Assembly (NCBI GenBank): GCA_035388825.1
Contig: DAOOQQ010000021.1
Coordinates: forward strand, 1-63,899
Reading direction: 5' to 3'
Source of the DNA: MWAR01 sp035388825
GTDB lineage: Bacteria > Muiribacteriota > Ozemobacteria > Ozemobacterales > Ozemobacteraceae
DNA length: 63,899 nucleotides
A program made the position numbers and the translations under genes. Below the pieces are notes generated by a model that searched no databases, was not told the DNA's origin, and saw nothing but the letters and a program-made list of their open reading frames with translations. Position 1 is the first letter of the stretch, and every line of letters begins with the position of its first letter. Positions 1-8,476 of the stretch are shown here, one piece after another.

Positions 1-2
1 CC

Positions 3-59
3 CCGATCACAGCCCCGGTCGGGCTTCCGGGGCCAGTCATGCCCGACCCGCAGGGCTGA
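3..59 (+). CDS. Possible C-terminal tail of an upstream gene (partial)
   Basis: One frame is open from the window edge to a TGA at 57-59 and reads a short Pro/Gly-rich tail ending in PDPQG. It stops two bases before the next start codon, as expected for an operon partner. Only 18 codons are visible, so neither family nor reality can be judged. Confidence 0.3.
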   Translation, partial: PITAPVGLPGPVMPDPQG

Positions 60-61
60 CC

Positions 62-1999
62 ATGGCTCGGACCGGGAATGACGCCCGGCAGGAAGCGGAA
101 CGCAAGCCGGCGGAGCAGGGCAATACCGGCGCAGCCAGTCTCATACAGGGATCGCTGCCCGTTTTCGTTCTGATCGTTCTGCCGCTCGTCTACGGCTTCG
201 ACGAGACCACGGCCGTCTTCGCCTGTGAAGTTGCGGCTGCCGGCTACACCCTCGCGGCTCTTCTCGGCCTGATTCCGGTCGCCGATGCGGCGTCCGGATG
301 GCGCGGTTCGGCCGACCCCGACCCGCTCGTGCGCTGGTTCTGGCGGCTCACGGCGCTCTGGGCTGTGTTCGTCGGCCTGTCGGTCGTCACGTCCGAAAAC
401 AGCGCGGCATCCTACCCCGTGTTTCTGAAGCTCCTGGCGCTTCTGCTGCTGGCCATGAGCGCCGGGTGGTCGGGCCGCGGCCAGGCCTGGTTCCGCGGCA
501 TGATTCTCTCGGCCGGAGTCGCGGGGTGGCTGCACGGGGTGCTCGGCGTCGTCGAGTATCTCGAGGGCGCCCCGATGCCGGCAACCTGGGCCGATCCCGC
601 CCTGCGCGGCCTCATCCGGACCCGCTGCGCCGGCTTGTTCACAGACCCGAATGTGTTCGGGGCCTTCCTGGCCTCGCTGCTCCCCTGGCAACTCGCCGGG
701 ATCGCGACGCCGCCCCGGGAGCGGCCGGAAGCAGCCCAGGCCTTCTTCGCCGGAAGCCTGCTGGTGACCGGAACCGCCCTGCTGATGACGTTCAGCCGCG
801 GCGCATATCTTGCCGGAATCGCCGGGGTTGTTCTATCAGCCATACTATGGAATATTTCCCTGCGGGGCTCCTGGCGGTTCGGCGGCAAGCTGGTCGGCCT
901 CGTCGGGGTCGTTCTGCTCCTGATCTTCGTCGCAGGGCCCTTCAAATACCGGTTCATCAGCATCGCGAACACGAAGGACATGACGTTTTCCCAGCGAACG
1001 CTGATCAATCGGGGAATATATGCCGCCGCAGCCGGAGTTCCCCTGACGGGCTACGGGCTGCACACGTTTTCCCAGGTGTATCCACGGTTCCGGCGCGTGG
1101 GCGGGGACTACCCGATGAACGCCCACAACGAGTTCTACCAGATCTTCATCGAAGCCGGCCCCGGGGCGGCCCTTCTGCTCGGCCTCTTGTCGATCTGCCT
1201 CGGCTGGGCCCTCGTCCGGCTCTGGCGGAACTCAGACGCCGATTCTGTCTGGGCCGGCGGGGCTGCGGCCGGTTCGGTCGCCGTCTTTTTCCTGCACAAT
1301 CTGAGCGGCTTTTCGGCCCGCATGCTGCCAACCGCCGCCTTCCTCGCCCTCGTGACCGGCAGCCTCCTTGCTACAGCCTCGCGGCGCGACAAGGCCGGCG
1401 AGCCCCCGTCCGCGCCCGGATCATGGCGCCTTCCGGTCGCTCTCGCTCTGACGGTCTATCTGCTCGCCGCCGCGGGAGCGGCCCGGCACCAGTTCGAACT
1501 CGCCGCCGTCGCGACGGAGCTCGGCTCGGGCGAGCTCCGCACGGCGCAGGCAAGGCTTGCCGTGCTCGAAGCGGCTCACCCCGCCGATCCGGTCGTTCAA
1601 TCGCTCGCCGCACGGGCGGCCGAGGCGGCAGGCGAGATCCCGCTAGCCTTGGTGCATCTCGACCGGGGGATCGCCGCCAACCCGATGGAGGCCCTGTTTC
1701 ACGCCGAGAAAGCCCGTCTGCTCGACCAGGCGGCAAGCCCCGCCGCCGCCCTCGAAGCGCTTCGACATGCGATCGAACTCGACCCCGCCTCGGAGCAGTA
1801 CCGGCTCGAGGCCGCACGGCGGCTCGTCTCGCTCGGAAAACCCCGGGAAGCCCTTGCCGAGCTCGATGCAGCTCTCCGCACCTCCCCGGGCTTTCACGAC
1901 GTGTACCGCACCTACCTGAAGGTCGAGGAGCTGCGCGCCGAGCTTCTCCGCACCCTCCCTCCGGAACCGTCCACGGCCACGGGGACAGGCCTCCGATGA
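62..1999 (+). CDS. O-antigen ligase/polymerase-like membrane protein with C-terminal TPRs
   Basis: This is a 645-residue multi-pass inner-membrane protein of the Wzy_C (O-antigen ligase/polymerase) type, expected to join or polymerise surface glycans at the periplasmic face. Hydrophobic segments run from about residue 30 to 450. The family-type motifs are visible: FTDPNVFGAFLA near 195, TFSRGAYLAG near 245, and a large periplasmic loop with GYGLHTF and NAHNEFYQIFIEAGPGA near 355. Residues from about 490 to the end are alanine-rich helices with the TPR pattern, a common appendage in this family. The start at 62 follows a weak AGGG, and the stop overlaps the next ATG by four bases. Ligase and polymerase cannot be told apart here because no other O-antigen genes are adjacent. 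Confidence 0.85.
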   Translation: MARTGNDARQEAERKPAEQGNTGAASLIQGSLPVFVLIVLPLVYGFDETTAVFACEVAAAGYTLAALLGLIPVADAASGWRGSADPDPLVRWFWRLTALWAVFVGLSVVTSENSAASYPVFLKLLALLLLAMSAGWSGRGQAWFRGMILSAGVAGWLHGVLGVVEYLEGAPMPATWADPALRGLIRTRCAGLFTDPNVFGAFLASLLPWQLAGIATPPRERPEAAQAFFAGSLLVTGTALLMTFSRGAYLAGIAGVVLSAILWNISLRGSWRFGGKLVGLVGVVLLLIFVAGPFKYRFISIANTKDMTFSQRTLINRGIYAAAAGVPLTGYGLHTFSQVYPRFRRVGGDYPMNAHNEFYQIFIEAGPGAALLLGLLSICLGWALVRLWRNSDADSVWAGGAAAGSVAVFFLHNLSGFSARMLPTAAFLALVTGSLLATASRRDKAGEPPSAPGSWRLPVALALTVYLLAAAGAARHQFELAAVATELGSGELRTAQARLAVLEAAHPADPVVQSLAARAAEAAGEIPLALVHLDRGIAANPMEALFHAEKARLLDQAASPAAALEALRHAIELDPASEQYRLEAARRLVSLGKPREALAELDAALRTSPGFHDVYRTYLKVEELRAELLRTLPPEPSTATGTGLR

Positions 2000-3729
2000 G
2001 CACCGCCCCGCAACCCCGTCACTGGAACGACCGGCAGTGGCTCATCTGGCTCGTGTTCTTTCTCGCCGCCCTGACGGCCAGGTTCACGGAAGGAGGCCTG
2101 CACGCCTGGCGGGCTATCTCCATCCCTTTCGATGCCCCGTCCGGACGTCTCGAGGGGCTGCTCTTTTCGCCCTCGGGATACGGTCGTCTGCCCGGAACCG
2201 TGCTTCTGGCAGCCCACGGAACGAACTCCCATCGCGAGATCTTCCTGCAGCTGGCCTGGGAATGCACCCGTCGAAGCGTCTCCCTCTTCACCTTCGACTC
2301 CCCGACGGTCACGACGGACGAGGGAGTCACCATTCGAAGCGAAGAGCTGGCAGCCGCTGCACGAGCTCTCACGAAGCGGTATCCAACCGCCTCGATCAGT
2401 TCCGTCCTCGGCCATTCCGACGGGGTGCCGCCCGCCCTGGAGTTCGCGGCCACGGGCGAGGGAAGGCCGTTCCGCGCGCTCATTCTGGGGTCATTCGCGA
2501 CGCAGGCCGGGGAGGGGGAACGAACCACAGAGGCACAGAGACACGGAGATTATTCGTTCACCACGAAGACACGAAGACACGAAGAGGGACGAACCACAGA
2601 GACACAGAGACACGGAGAATTTTCGTTCACCACCAAGGCAGGAAGGCACGAAGAAATACGAACCACAGAGGCACAGAGACACAGAGCGGAATCGTTTACC
2701 GCAAAGACACAACGGCACGAAGGGGGGCGAAGCGGGGAGAACGGTATTGCGACTTGTGCAGCGTTTGCGGGGGCGTTCGACCAGGTGTTTCCGGTGGCCG
2801 AGATCCGGGCGTCCCTCGACGAATCGCACCGGGCGAAGACGCCGCTCACCGTTTCCTGGCTCTCGGATCATTTCGTGGAACAATATGATCCACTATTGAT
2901 TTCGGCCATTCTCTCGTTCATCATCCGCGCCCCGGTTTCCCCCTGGCTGCCGACGCTATCCCTGCTTCTCTACGCCGCCATCCACGTGCTCGCCTTCATC
3001 GGCGGAACGGCGGCGGCCTCCGAGTCGCGGAGCTACCGGCCCTCTTTTGCGGGCGGCTTCCTCGTTCTCTGGATCGTCGGTTCCACGGTCGAGTGGACCA
3101 AAGGTCCCGCTCTCGCCGGGCTTCTCGGAATGGTCACGGGGCCGCTTCCCATTCTCCGCACCGTGCGGGTCATCGTCACGTTCTGGGGACTCATGGCGGC
3201 CAACGTCGCCGTAGCTTCGGCCTGGTTCCAGGAGCATCTCGCCGAGGGGCTCCTCTGGCTTCCGGCGATGGCGGCCTGGTATCTCCCTGCGTGGCTGGTG
3301 AAACTGGCACTGTTTTCGACCTCCCTCGCCCGTCGGGCCGATCCGATCGCATTGCCGTATGTTCCCTCGACAGTGCTTGCTCTGGCGGTCGTCGCCGTTT
3401 ACTGGCCGGCTCTCGCGGGAATATTTTGGACCCGGTTCACGGACGGCACCACCCCGGGCGCATCGCGATGCGCCCCTACGAATGATTCGACCATCGCCGG
3501 GGCGGATCGCGATCCCTCCGGATGGCGCAGTCCGGCCGGGCGGATCGCCTCTATTCTCGTTGCGGTCATGGTGCTTCTGTGGGTGGTCCGGTTTTTCCAG
3601 GGGTTCGTCCGGTTCGAGATTCTCGCCTCGATGACCGCCACCTACGCCCGCACGCTCCTGTTGCCAACGCTCTGGCTGCTTCAGAGCGCGATCCGCGCCG
3701 TGCGCACCCCCGCTTCCGGAGTCTCCTGA
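1996..3729 (+). CDS. Membrane protein with alpha/beta-hydrolase domain, interrupted in frame by repeats
   Basis: A 577-residue protein whose start overlaps the upstream stop (ATGA). One N-terminal membrane segment (about 14-30) is followed by an alpha/beta-hydrolase-like domain: AAHGTNSHRE near 75 resembles an oxyanion-hole loop, and GHSDG near 137 a nucleophile elbow. About seven to eight membrane segments follow from residue 295 to the end. Residues about 176-244 are three copies of a 23-residue unit (such as TTEAQRHG...FTTKTRRHEE) encoded by a 69-bp tandem DNA repeat. Residues about 487-510 are encoded by a palindromic repeat. Both interruptions keep the reading frame. The substrate is unknown. 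The gene may be functional with inserts in loops, or in early decay. Confidence 0.75.
   Translation: MSTAPQPRHWNDRQWLIWLVFFLAALTARFTEGGLHAWRAISIPFDAPSGRLEGLLFSPSGYGRLPGTVLLAAHGTNSHREIFLQLAWECTRRSVSLFTFDSPTVTTDEGVTIRSEELAAAARALTKRYPTASISSVLGHSDGVPPALEFAATGEGRPFRALILGSFATQAGEGERTTEAQRHGDYSFTTKTRRHEEGRTTETQRHGEFSFTTKAGRHEEIRTTEAQRHRAESFTAKTQRHEGGRSGENGIATCAAFAGAFDQVFPVAEIRASLDESHRAKTPLTVSWLSDHFVEQYDPLLISAILSFIIRAPVSPWLPTLSLLLYAAIHVLAFIGGTAAASESRSYRPSFAGGFLVLWIVGSTVEWTKGPALAGLLGMVTGPLPILRTVRVIVTFWGLMAANVAVASAWFQEHLAEGLLWLPAMAAWYLPAWLVKLALFSTSLARRADPIALPYVPSTVLALAVVAVYWPALAGIFWTRFTDGTTPGASRCAPTNDSTIAGADRDPSGWRSPAGRIASILVAVMVLLWVVRFFQGFVRFEILASMTATYARTLLLPTLWLLQSAIRAVRTPASGVS
2522..2728 (+). repeat. 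Three tandem 69-bp repeats inside a coding region
   Basis: Units begin at 2522, 2591 and 2660 with GAACCACAGAGRCACAGAG. Each later contains a TTCACCACnAAGrCACGAAG-like block, which is more diverged in the third unit. A degenerate fourth unit may begin at 2729. The 69-base period equals 23 codons, so the host frame stays open. Purine-rich repeats of this 'cacagagacacagag / cacgaagacacgaag' type are known as dispersed intergenic elements in many environmental bacterial genomes. Their presence inside a gene is unusual. Confidence 0.9.
3456..3515. repeat. Palindromic REP-like element inside a coding region
   Basis: Positions 3456-3475 read GGGCGCATCGCGATGCGCCC, a perfect 20-bp palindrome, followed by CCTACG. 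A second related palindrome, GGATCGCGATCC, lies at 3504-3515. The arrangement resembles mobile REP/MITE-like palindromes that usually sit between genes, but here it lies within the coding frame of the 1996-3729 gene, between two predicted membrane segments. Confidence 0.7.
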
Positions 3730-3781
3730 CAAGCCATCGATTCAAGGTTCCCTGCGATTCTGCCGATAAGAGACCTGACGT

Positions 3782-6700
3782 ATGAGCAGAACGCGACTCT
3801 CCCTGCTGTTTGCGGCATGGCTGGCGGCTTCAGTGCTTCCGGCACACGCCGCGATGGACTACGGCCTGGAGACGAAGCTTTCGGCCTCGATCTCGAACGC
3901 CGAGGGGCTGTATCAGGCCGGCCAGTGGGACAAGGTCCTGACCCTCGCCCGACAGATCATGAAGGATGCGCCCGCCGACCATCCGGCGAAGCAGCGGGCT
4001 TACGACCTGGTGCTGCTCGCGACCGAGAAGCAGGCCCAGGAGCGGCTCGGCGAGCAGCAGCGGGTGACCGAGCAGAAGAACCGCCAGACGTCCGAACAGC
4101 TCGTTGCCGAAGGCTCGAAGCTGATGAGTGAGAAAAAGTTCGCCGAGGCGCTCGACAAGTTCAAGAGCGCCGTCCGGTCGTTCGGGGGCGACGCCGAGAC
4201 GTGGTATCTGCTCGGCTACGCGTTCCAGCGCACCGACAAGCCGTATGACGCCTATGGTGCCTACAAACAGTGCATCAAACTGAACGGGAAGCATCCGCGG
4301 GCCCTGTTCCATCTCGCGGAGCTGGCATTCAAGTCGAAGAAGAACAGTGAGGCCGAGGAGTTTTCGCGGCGGCTGATCACCGAGATCGAGAACCAGCTCG
4401 ACCAGCTCAACAGCCTGTTCTACGAGCAGCGCGCCGCGAACCTCAACGACAAGGCGATCGCCACGGCCCGCAAAATCGGCGCCGCGAAGCGCAACCTCGC
4501 CCAGGCCTCGTACATGCTCGGCCTGCTGACCGAGACCCGCGGGGCGCTGCAGGATGCCAAGACGGCCCTCGAACGCACGGTCAGGCTCGACCCGACCTCG
4601 ATGGACGGGTATTACCATCTCGGCAAGGTGTATCTGCGGCTCGAGATCTTCCACCAGTCGACCGTGGCGTTCGAGCAGGCGATCCTGATCGGCGAGAACA
4701 CGCTGAAAGAGGATCGCGCCCGGGCAAAGAAGCTGCTCGATGACGGCAAGCCCGATGCCGCGGTCGAAGCCGAACTGCGCACGAAGATGATGGCCGGCCG
4801 GCTGGCTCTCTGCCAGTATGGCCTCGCCGTCGCGAACCACCGCCGGTCCGACCCCACCACCGCGATGGAGGCGATCGACAAGGCGCTCGAGCTCAAGCCC
4901 GACTTCCTTCAGGCCCGGTTTGCCCGTGCCATCTTCCTCGCGGCGAAGCGGGAGTACCAGTCGGCCCTCTACGAGATGCGCCAGGTGCTGCAGAAAGCCG
5001 CGCCCAACAGCCCCGAAGCGAAGCGCGCCGTCCAGACCCTCAAGCTGCTGATGGACCAGTCGATGGCCACGACGCAGCCGCACCTGGTCGCCGCCCGCAA
5101 GGAGGCCGTCCGGTCCGTCGAGGTTGATGCGCAGGTCAAGCACCAGCCCGGCATCGGCGGCCGCGCGGCGGAGAAAGAGTGGGAAAGCCTGTTCCCGGTG
5201 ATGGCGGAAATCCAGAGCCTGATCGACAAGCGCAACGTTCCGGAAGCGGTCCGGCGGCTGATCCATCTCCGGTTCGAGCATCCGAACATCGCCGAGGTGC
5301 ATGCCGTGCTGGGCTTCTGCTACATGGAGCAGAACCGCTGGACGGACGCGGAGGACAGCTTCAAAAAAGCTCTCGCTATAAATCCAAACGAGGCCCAGAG
5401 TCTCTCGAATCTCGCCTACATCAACGCCCTGCGCGGCACCCAGCTCGACAAGGCGCTCGAGATGGCGAAGAAGGCGGTCGGCCTCGACGACGGCCGGGCC
5501 GCGTTCCATCACACGCTGGGCTGGGTGCTGTTCAAGCAGGGCGAGGTCGACAAGGCGATCGCCGAGCTGAACCGCGCCGTCGAGCTGGATCCGAATTACA
5601 CCCTGGCCCGGTACAACCTTGGTCTGGCCCAGTATCTCGCCGGCACGTTCGAGATGGCGCTCGTCTCGTTCGACGGCGTGCTGCTGAAGAACCCGGGCCA
5701 TGTGAAAGCGGCCCTGTTCAAGGCGCTGACGCTCGCCAAGCTGAAGAAGACGGCCGAGTCGCTGGCGCTTCTCGAGAAGCTGCAGAAAACCCTGCCCGAA
5801 AAAGAGACGCTGGGAAAGGTTGTCGCGACGCTGCATGACCGGCTGAAGCTGGCCGAAGAGCGCAACACCGACCTGCCCATTCCCGAGATGAAGAGTCACG
5901 CCCCGATCGCGAAGCTGCTGGCGCAGGCCCGCACCTACCGTTCGAAGGGGTTGGTGAACCACGCGAAAGAACTGTATCTCGAGTGCCAGCGGCTCGCCCC
6001 GCGCGAGTTCGCCTCCTGGTACGAGATGGGCGACATGTACGCCAACGCCGGGCTGTCGCGGCCCGCGCTGAACGCCTGGGAAAAGGCGCTCGAACTGAAT
6101 CCGAACTCGTATGAGCTGCAGTTCAAGATGGGCCGCATGCAATACCGGCTCCAGAAGCGTGACAAGGCCCGCCAGGCCTTCGTGAACGCGCAGTCGCTGC
6201 GGCCGGAAGACCCGGAACCCCACTACTATCTCGGCCTGATGGCGTTCGAGGAGAAGCGGTTCGAGTCGGCCGAAAGCTCGTCCCTCGCGGCGCTGCGGCT
6301 CAAGCCGCGGTTCTACAAGGCGATGGCCCTGCTCGGCATGGCCCGGATCCATCTCGGCCGGTATCTGCCGGCCCGGGATGCCTACGAGATGCTGTATGCG
6401 AAGGCTCCGGCCGACTCGGCGATCCGGCGGCACGCCCGCAAGAAGCTGTGGGAGCTGTCGCGACTGCTCGCCCCCGAGAAGGGCCCCTCGTATGCCAACG
6501 TAAAACAGGTGCAGGAGCAGATCCAGCGCCGGGTCGAGGGCGGCACCAACTCCCAGAGCGTATCGCCGAAGGCGGCCGGCAAGCCCGTTCCGGAATACGG
6601 CCACACCATGACGACGGACGAAAAGCTGTGGGTGCTCAAGCGGCTCGAGCAGTTCCCCGTCATCGCGCGCCAGGCGCCCTACTCGTACGGCCCCGGCACG

Positions 6701-7498
6701 ACGGGTTCGACGCTCAGCAACGACGAGAAGCTGTGGGTGCTCAAGCGGCTCGAGGGGCTCAAGTCGGTCAAGGAGCAGTATGCGCCGCCGCCCCCGAGCG
6801 TCACCTCGAAATACAAGCTGCATGAGGCTCCCAAACCGCAGCGGCCCGAGGATCCGTCGGATGCCGACACGCTGGCCGGTCTCGAGTCGGCGGAAAAAGG
6901 CTTCATGAGCGAGGCGCTCGAACGGTTCGAGAAGGCGCGATCGCTTTCGCCGAAGAATCTCGACGTGCTGATGAACCTCGGCTTCCTGCACACGCTGCTC
7001 GGCAACTTCAAGAACGCGTTCGAGGCGTTTTCCCAGGCGGCGCTGCACCATCCCAAGCACCCGGCCCCGAAGCTCGCGCTCGGCAACCTCTACTGGCTCG
7101 GCGGCAAGGGGCCGGAAGCGGTCGCCCAGTGGAAGGGGATGATCGGCAAGGTCGCGTTCGACCCGAAGTTCAGCTTCATCCGCCGGTCGGAAAAAGCCTG
7201 GAAGCGCGTTCTCGACACGAATCCCACCGATCCCGACGCGCACTCGAATCTCGGCATCGTCTACCTGTTCTCGCAGCGGCTGACGGATGCGATTGCCGAG
7301 TTCCAGGGCGTGCTGGCCGTCGCGCCTGCCCGCCAGGAGCACGTGTTCTACAAGGCGATGGCCTGGACGATTTTGTATTGCGGCAACAATAAAACCGCGA
7401 CGAAAAAGGAAGCCAAGGGCGCTCTCGTCGAGCTCGAGACACAGGCGCCGCCGTTCCCGCATTCGCGCAGCCTCCGGCAGTATCTGGAGACCCTATGA
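3782..7498 (+). CDS. Very large TPR-repeat protein, exported
   Basis: A 1238-residue protein with a signal peptide (residues 1-23, cleavage near AHAA). It is built almost wholly of tetratricopeptide repeats: about 25-430, 470-700, 715-900 and 1040-1238, with many repeats showing the A..a.p..p.a pattern (for example YNLGLAQYLAGTFEMALVSF). A charged, proline-containing linker at about 915-1030 carries DEKLWVLKRLE twice, 35 residues apart. TPR arrays are protein-binding scaffolds, so a periplasmic or outer-membrane scaffolding role linked to the neighbouring beta-barrel-like protein and glycan gene is an inference. The stop overlaps the next start by four bases (ATGA), so the two genes are translationally coupled. 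A nearly full-length open frame on the opposite strand is a codon-bias shadow. Confidence 0.9.
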   Translation: MSRTRLSLLFAAWLAASVLPAHAAMDYGLETKLSASISNAEGLYQAGQWDKVLTLARQIMKDAPADHPAKQRAYDLVLLATEKQAQERLGEQQRVTEQKNRQTSEQLVAEGSKLMSEKKFAEALDKFKSAVRSFGGDAETWYLLGYAFQRTDKPYDAYGAYKQCIKLNGKHPRALFHLAELAFKSKKNSEAEEFSRRLITEIENQLDQLNSLFYEQRAANLNDKAIATARKIGAAKRNLAQASYMLGLLTETRGALQDAKTALERTVRLDPTSMDGYYHLGKVYLRLEIFHQSTVAFEQAILIGENTLKEDRARAKKLLDDGKPDAAVEAELRTKMMAGRLALCQYGLAVANHRRSDPTTAMEAIDKALELKPDFLQARFARAIFLAAKREYQSALYEMRQVLQKAAPNSPEAKRAVQTLKLLMDQSMATTQPHLVAARKEAVRSVEVDAQVKHQPGIGGRAAEKEWESLFPVMAEIQSLIDKRNVPEAVRRLIHLRFEHPNIAEVHAVLGFCYMEQNRWTDAEDSFKKALAINPNEAQSLSNLAYINALRGTQLDKALEMAKKAVGLDDGRAAFHHTLGWVLFKQGEVDKAIAELNRAVELDPNYTLARYNLGLAQYLAGTFEMALVSFDGVLLKNPGHVKAALFKALTLAKLKKTAESLALLEKLQKTLPEKETLGKVVATLHDRLKLAEERNTDLPIPEMKSHAPIAKLLAQARTYRSKGLVNHAKELYLECQRLAPREFASWYEMGDMYANAGLSRPALNAWEKALELNPNSYELQFKMGRMQYRLQKRDKARQAFVNAQSLRPEDPEPHYYLGLMAFEEKRFESAESSSLAALRLKPRFYKAMALLGMARIHLGRYLPARDAYEMLYAKAPADSAIRRHARKKLWELSRLLAPEKGPSYANVKQVQEQIQRRVEGGTNSQSVSPKAAGKPVPEYGHTMTTDEKLWVLKRLEQFPVIARQAPYSYGPGTTGSTLSNDEKLWVLKRLEGLKSVKEQYAPPPPSVTSKYKLHEAPKPQRPEDPSDADTLAGLESAEKGFMSEALERFEKARSLSPKNLDVLMNLGFLHTLLGNFKNAFEAFSQAALHHPKHPAPKLALGNLYWLGGKGPEAVAQWKGMIGKVAFDPKFSFIRRSEKAWKRVLDTNPTDPDAHSNLGIVYLFSQRLTDAIAEFQGVLAVAPARQEHVFYKAMAWTILYCGNNKTATKKEAKGALVELETQAPPFPHSRSLRQYLETL

Positions 7499-8466
7499 CC
7501 ATCATCCGTCGTTTCGTGATGACCCCGCTCCACTCGTTTGCCGGGGCCGTTCTGCTGCTCTGCCTGACGGTCTGGGCGGTTCCGGCCGGTGCCGAGGTCC
7601 AGGTGCTGAACCTGCCGGGATATGGGGATTACGAGGTCTACTCGACGGGCCGGTTGCCCCAGGCATCGACGGCGGTGGAAAGCGGCCTGCTGAAAGAATC
7701 GCCGCGCCATGCCCTGAACGAGGACGGCCTGGTCGGCTTCTTCGTTTCGGAAACGGCCGACCGGCTCGCCTCGAAGCGGATGTTCACCGGCTTGCGGTAT
7801 GATTACCGGGAGCTCACCTCGCGGTACGGAAAGGCGTTCCTGAACCCCGACACGGGCTCGATCGGCACGCTGCAGCTCGCGGCGAACTGGCTCGGCGACT
7901 GGGCCGAATGGTCCGTCGTGCTACCGATCCAGAAGTATGACCTTTCGGCGCCTCGCACGCTCAACAAGCCGGCCGAGGAAGGCGAAGGCATTGGCGACAT
8001 GCGGTTCGGCTGGAAGGCGACGTATCTGCCCGACAAGAGCTACTACCGGTTCGCCTACGGGGCGGTGGTGGAGGCCTCGACCGGCAACACCGACGCGATG
8101 CGGCCGGCCGGCTCGGACCATTCGGACGAGATCAAGCTGTTCGGCTGCGTGACGACGAAGGAGACCGACTCGGCCACGGCGAATCTGGAGCTCGGCGCGA
8201 TCATCGACTCCCAGGCGATCGACAACCGGTTCATCTACCGCATCGGCCTCAGTTACGAGCCCACGGCCCATGCGGCGCTGATCGGGGAGTTCGCCGGCGA
8301 AGTGCTTGGCGGCGCCGACAAGGACACGCTCGACATGGTTCTGGGGATCCGGCTGGCGCCCTCGCCCAAAGGGGTTCTCGAGCTGGCCTACACGAAAAAC
8401 CTGCGGACCTACCGCGAGTTCGGCTGGGACGACCGGCTCCAGATCGGGGCGACGGTGCGCTGGTAG
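7495..8466 (+). CDS. Putative outer-membrane beta-barrel protein
   Basis: A 323-residue protein. A GGAG at 7486-7489 supports ATG 7495, although ATG 7519 is an alternative. A signal peptide ends near residue 40 (VPAGAEV). The mature part has alternating polar/hydrophobic strands, frequent Tyr/Trp/Gly and charged turns. Examples are WAEWSVVLPIQKYDLSA, MRFGWKATYLPDKSYYRFAYGAVVEAS and IGLSYEPTAHAALIGEFAGEV. It ends in a hydrophobic strand with terminal Trp (LQIGATVRW), which fits the C-terminal aromatic signal of outer-membrane barrels. I do not recognise a specific transporter family. Tight coupling to the giant TPR gene suggests the two act together in the envelope. Confidence 0.75.
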   Translation: MTIIRRFVMTPLHSFAGAVLLLCLTVWAVPAGAEVQVLNLPGYGDYEVYSTGRLPQASTAVESGLLKESPRHALNEDGLVGFFVSETADRLASKRMFTGLRYDYRELTSRYGKAFLNPDTGSIGTLQLAANWLGDWAEWSVVLPIQKYDLSAPRTLNKPAEEGEGIGDMRFGWKATYLPDKSYYRFAYGAVVEASTGNTDAMRPAGSDHSDEIKLFGCVTTKETDSATANLELGAIIDSQAIDNRFIYRIGLSYEPTAHAALIGEFAGEVLGGADKDTLDMVLGIRLAPSPKGVLELAYTKNLRTYREFGWDDRLQIGATVRW

Positions 8467-8476
8467 GGCCGAAGGC

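Noticed and set aside
298..1995. Upstream extension of the hydrolase gene frame across the O-antigen-ligase gene
   Set aside because: The extension is Arg/Pro-rich shadow sequence. The ATG at 1996 overlaps the upstream stop and begins normal protein sequence.
2491..2899. Several alternative open frames over the tandem repeat on both strands
   Set aside because: The repeat lacks stop codons in most frames; only the 1996-3729 frame continues into normal protein on both sides.
3830..7462. A 1210-codon open frame on the minus strand opposite the giant TPR gene
   Set aside because: It mirrors the TPR gene almost base for base, has no family match and is explained by the high-GC codon bias of the real gene.
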